From CAVPRW01 sp046727435 [NCBI: bacterium] (GTDB taxonomy: Bacteria > Tectomicrobia > Entotheonellia > J063): 7,438 bases of DNA. The DNA is taken from NCBI GenBank assembly GCA_046727435.1, contig JBKPCR010000522.1:1-7438 (forward strand), given 5' to 3'. The notes beneath the pieces are model-generated. The model was given only the letters and a program-made list of their open reading frames with translations, ran no database searches and was not told the origin of the DNA. Position numbers and translations under genes: made by a program. Shown in pieces: positions 5,901 through 7,438 of the stretch. Each line of letters opens with the position of its first letter. Position 1 is the first letter of the stretch.

Positions 5901-7438
5901 CGATCGCCGGCGTTTGGCTGCGCGGCATGGACAATAACATCCTGACCCAAATCGGCTTTGTCGTGTTGGTCGCCCTCGCTTGCAAGAATGCCATCCTCAT
6001 CGTCGAGTTTGCGAAAGAGCAGCAGCAAGAAGGCAAAAGCCGAATCGAAGCGGCGATCGAAGCCTGCCGCATCCGCCTGCGGCCGATTCTCATGACCTCT
6101 TTCGCCTTCATCCTCGGCGTGCTTCCCCTGTTCGTGGCGACGGGGGCTGGCGCCGAGATGTTGCGCGCGCTGGGCACATCGGTGCTCAGCGGCATGGTGG
6201 GGGTGACGTTCTTTGGGTTGCTTCTGACACCAGTCTTCTACGTGGTCATCCGCTGGTTCGTTGAACGCCGACACGAGAAACCAGAACCCTCCTCGAATCA
6301 TGTCAGGACCTTGGTGGCTATCGCCCTGGTGCCATGTCTGCTTGGACTTCTGTCTGGGTGCATGCTGGTCGGACCCAATTACAAGACACCGCCGACGCAG
6401 ATGCCCGCCGCGTTCGCCAATCAGACGCAGGAAGGCCTGTCGACGGGTGGGGTGGAGACCTCGTGGTGGCGTGGCTTTCAGGACCAACGGTTGAATCAGT
6501 TGGTCGAGCTGGCGCTGGCCCACAATCACGACTTACGCGTGGCGACGGCTCGGATCCGCGAGGCCCGCGCGTTGCTTTCGGAGACGACCTTCGATCGCTA
6601 TCCGACGGTGACGTCCCAGGCTTCTTTTACGCGACAGCGGTTGAGTGAAGCCGTGCTGCCGATGGGCGACCGTGACATCGAGCTGTATGAGGCCGGATTC
6701 GATGCGAGCTGGGAGCTGGATTTCTTCGGGCGGGTCCGGCGCTCCGTCGAGGCGAGCGCGGCCGACGTGGGGGCCGCCGAGGCCAACCGCCGGGATGTGC
6801 TCGTGAGCTTACTGGCCGAGGTGGCGCGCAACTATTTCGAACTGCGTGGGACGCAAAACCGCCTCGCAGTGGCGCGCCGGAATGCGGACAATCAACGGCA
6901 AACCCTGGACCTGACTAATGCTCTGCTGGAAGGCGGCCGCGGGACCGAGCTGGATACCTCGCGGGCCGAGGCCCAACTCACGTCGACCCTGGCCAGTATT
7001 CCCCCCTTGGAGACGGTGGTCAAGCGCGCCATGTATCGGTTGGGCGTGCTCATCGGCCAGCCCCCCACCGCCCTGGAGGCAGAGCTGTCAGAGCCCTTGC
7101 CGCTCCCCACGTTACCGACGCTGGTCGCGCTCGGCAGGCCCGACGATTTGCTGCGCCGACGTCCCGACATCCGCGTCACAGAACGCAATCTAGAGGCGGC
7201 CACGGCGCGCGTGGGAGTGGCAACCGCCGACCTGTTCCCGCGGGTCATCCTCGCCGGCAGTGTGGCGCTGCAGGCCGGCTCGTTTTTGGACGTCGGGAAG
7301 GGCGGCAGTGATACGTTCTCCGTCGGTCCGAGCATCTTTTGGGCCGCGTTCGACCTGGGACGTGTCCGGGCGCGCATCAGGGGCGCCGATGCGCGCACCG
7401 AGGCGGCCCTGGCGCAATACGAACAGCGCGTCTTGCTC
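2933..7438 (+). CDS. RND (HAE-1, MexF/AcrB-type) efflux permease fused in frame to a NodT-type outer-membrane factor (3'-partial)
   Basis: One frame without a stop runs from ATG 2933 to the end of the window, giving 1502 residues; the end of the channel domain is cut off. Residues 1 to about 1112 are a full proton-driven drug pump: FFIDRPIFA start and TM1 (about 11-30), porter domain, TM2-TM6 (about 346-496), second porter domain, TM8-TM12 (about 949-1106). The proton-relay residues are all present: D410/D411 (GIVVDDAIVVVEN), K1018 (ACKNAILIVEF), R1048 and T1055 (RLRPILMTSF). FPPPPVQGLGTAGGF (about 1064 residues in known pumps' middle region; here encoded near 5162-5206) is typical of MexF/OqxB pumps. 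Residues about 1111-1125 are a charged linker, 1127-1143 a lipoprotein signal ending LSGC, and 1144-1502 a NodT/OprN-type channel. The permease part is longer than AcrB because of extra sequence between TM6 and TM7. Substrates are probably amphiphilic drugs, by family. A one-base error at the junction is the chief alternative to a true fusion. Confidence 0.88.
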   Translation, partial: MTLSHFFIDRPIFATVLSIVIVIAGAIAYFTLPIAQYPEVVPPTVVVRASYPGANPQVIADTVATPLEQQINGVEDMLYMSSQSTSDGQMSLTITFKLGTDLDKAQVLVQNRVAIAEPILPEEVRRGGVTTTKSSPDLLLVAHLLSPDDRYDQAYISNYALLQVRDVLARLDGVGDISVFGAREYSMRVWLDPEKIAARNMTASDVVQALREQNVQVAAGVIGQAPVPQGNAYQLSVSTLGRLINADQFGEIVLKTGDNGRITRVRDVARVEVGARDYSSNSYLDGKPAVGIGVFQRPGSNALATAESVRQTMANLSKQFPKGLEYRLVYDPTVFVQESMNAVLETLIEAFILVFIVVLIFLQDWRATLLPMIDVPVSLIGTLGVMAAMGFSLNNLSLFGLVLAIGIVVDDAIVVVENIERWMAKGLEPREATLRAMAEITGPVIAITLVLSSVFIPTAFLSGISGQFYRQFALTIAASTIISAMNALTMAPARAVQLIKPPSEGHDTTHREALPRLGIALICGFVAYRFLTPALAPLLGLSGSEHGADAGAGQASSAMAMWALRGAVFLVGGVVGWVLSPLVNRLLAGFFTGFNWFFTRMINGYGRAVGMVLRLSIVVLVIYGGLIGLTYLGFTTVPVGFIPGQDKGYLIVDIQLPYGASLERTDAVLLRASDTIMKVPGVAHAVGIAGFSGATRANSSNAGAIFATLLPFEERKGQGLGATEISQNLRQRLANIQEARLAVFPPPPVQGLGTAGGFKLEVQDRSGSGLRALQSATEALVTAGNQQPGLVGLFTPFNANTPQLYADVDRTKAKMLNVPLNNLFDTLQVYLGSSYVNDFNLFGRTYRVMAQAEGPFRNDPEEIAKLKTRSASGAMVPLGSLVDIRRTIGPDRVLRYNMFPAAEINGDTAPGVGSGQAITTMERLAAEVLPSGMGFEWTDLAYQQILAGNVALFIFPICVLFVFLVLAAQYESWVLPLAIILIVPMCLLSAIAGVWLRGMDNNILTQIGFVVLVALACKNAILIVEFAKEQQQEGKSRIEAAIEACRIRLRPILMTSFAFILGVLPLFVATGAGAEMLRALGTSVLSGMVGVTFFGLLLTPVFYVVIRWFVERRHEKPEPSSNHVRTLVAIALVPCLLGLLSGCMLVGPNYKTPPTQMPAAFANQTQEGLSTGGVETSWWRGFQDQRLNQLVELALAHNHDLRVATARIREARALLSETTFDRYPTVTSQASFTRQRLSEAVLPMGDRDIELYEAGFDASWELDFFGRVRRSVEASAADVGAAEANRRDVLVSLLAEVARNYFELRGTQNRLAVARRNADNQRQTLDLTNALLEGGRGTELDTSRAEAQLTSTLASIPPLETVVKRAMYRLGVLIGQPPTALEAELSEPLPLPTLPTLVALGRPDDLLRRRPDIRVTERNLEAATARVGVATADLFPRVILAGSVALQAGSFLDVGKGGSDTFSVGPSIFWAAFDLGRVRARIRGADARTEAALAQYEQRVLL
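4442..4690 (+). other. Extra TM6-TM7 segment of the permease with two added hydrophobic stretches
   Basis: This encodes residues about 504-586. In AcrB the TM4 aspartates and the TM10 lysine are at 407/408 and 940; here they are at 410/411 and 1018, so about 75 residues have been added between them. The added stretch shows two hydrophobic segments, about 514-541 (LGIALICGFVAY, with Arg529 inside) and about 562-583 (GAVFLVGGVVGWVL). They are separated by a small Gly/Ala/Ser linker with His, Asp and Glu (542-557). An even number of membrane crossings would preserve the topology of the rest. Membrane insertion is predicted by eye only. Confidence 0.6.
6263..6361 (+). other. Fusion junction: charged linker plus internal lipoprotein signal sequence with LSGC lipobox
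   Basis: After TM12 (FYVVIRWFV) come a hydrophilic ERRHEKPEPSSNHVR (1111-1125) and then a hydrophobic stretch LVAIALVPCLLGLL (1127-1140) ending in the lipobox LSGC, Cys1143 (codon 6359-6361). Family knowledge: NodT/OprM channels start in just this way (GC, then a VGPNYK-like motif). Positive charges before the hydrophobic stretch and the cytoplasmic C-terminus of AcrB-type pumps both give the correct N-in orientation for signal peptidase II. The residue after Cys is Met, not Asp, which fits outer-membrane sorting. No in-frame ATG occurs between the permease and Cys1143; TTG 6311 and GTG 6314 lack a properly spaced Shine-Dalgarno. Confidence 0.75.
6362..7438 (+). other. NodT/OprN-type outer-membrane factor domain (TolC superfamily), truncated by the window end
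   Basis: Residues 1144-1502 of the long frame. The start LVGPNYKTPPTQMPAAF and SWWRGFQDQRLNQLVELAL (1177-1195) are hallmarks of NodT-family efflux lipoproteins. The first outer-membrane efflux repeat spans about 1185-1375, with AHNHDLRVATARIREARALL and the conserved WELDFFGRVRRSVEAS (1260-1275). The second repeat begins near GRPDDLLRRRPDI (1401-1413), followed by ATADLFPRVILAGS. NodT proteins are about 460-500 residues; about 360 are seen after Cys, so perhaps 100 remain beyond the window. Role: it forms the trimeric channel through the outer membrane that receives substrate from pump and adaptor. If a one-base indel separates the genes, this would be its own coding sequence starting at ATG 6300. 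Confidence 0.88.

Noticed and set aside
5758-6529. Minus-strand frames of 145 and 212 residues opposite the permease end
   Set aside because: Low-complexity composition (His, Gln, Arg, Ser) with no recognisable motifs; shadows of the strong plus-strand gene.
6261-6648. Overlapping + strand frames (6261-6494 and 6334-6648) as separate genes at the fusion junction
   Set aside because: Their translations are Trp/Arg-rich and resemble no family, and they lie over well-conserved channel sequence in the long frame.
1-7438. CRISPR arrays, tRNA/rRNA genes, insertion sequences or long repeats
   Set aside because: None were seen; the window is densely coding, with only short non-coding gaps (49, 173 and 82 bases).

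Overview
This window comes from a Gram-negative bacterium with roughly 60% GC by eye. It encodes a periplasmic HtrA-type protease, a lipoprotein-type membrane fusion protein, an RND inner-membrane pump and a NodT-type outer-membrane lipoprotein. Nothing fixes the phylum. The style of the proteins would suit Nitrospirota or a proteobacterium, and this is only an impression. All genes read left to right on the + strand, and both ends of the window cut through genes.

Layout. Bases 1-897 hold the C-terminal part of an HtrA/DegP-like serine protease (trypsin domain plus one PDZ). Bases 911-940 hold a near-consensus sigma70 promoter whose spacer and -10 box are filled by a perfect 11-2-11 bp palindrome, the likely TetR operator. 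Bases 947-1543 encode a TetR-family repressor whose ATG lies exactly where transcription should begin, so its mRNA is probably leaderless. Bases 1544-1716 are non-coding and hold a 9-bp-stem hairpin. Bases 1717-2850 encode a MexE/AcrA-type periplasmic adaptor lipoprotein. From 2933 to the end of the window (7438) there is one uninterrupted reading frame.

That long frame is the main result. Reading every codon from 2933 to 7438 gave no stop. It encodes a complete HAE-1 (MexF/AcrB-type) RND permease, and then, after a linker of about 15 residues, a type II (lipoprotein) signal sequence with an LSGC lipobox and most of a NodT/OprN-type outer-membrane factor. The pump and its outer-membrane channel are therefore predicted as one polypeptide of more than 1500 residues. 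The two halves must work in different membranes and no periplasm-spanning linker is visible. The retained lipobox suggests that signal peptidase II could cut the chain into two proteins. The main alternative is a one-base difference at the junction: one extra T after base 6304 would restore an ordinary overlapping stop/start. The permease half also carries about 75 extra residues between TM6 and TM7, with two hydrophobic segments.

Working together: the repressor probably autoregulates and controls the efflux genes downstream, either by read-through or from an unseen promoter. The adaptor, pump and channel would form a tripartite MexEF-OprN-like drug exporter. The protease may be an independent envelope-stress gene that happens to lie upstream.
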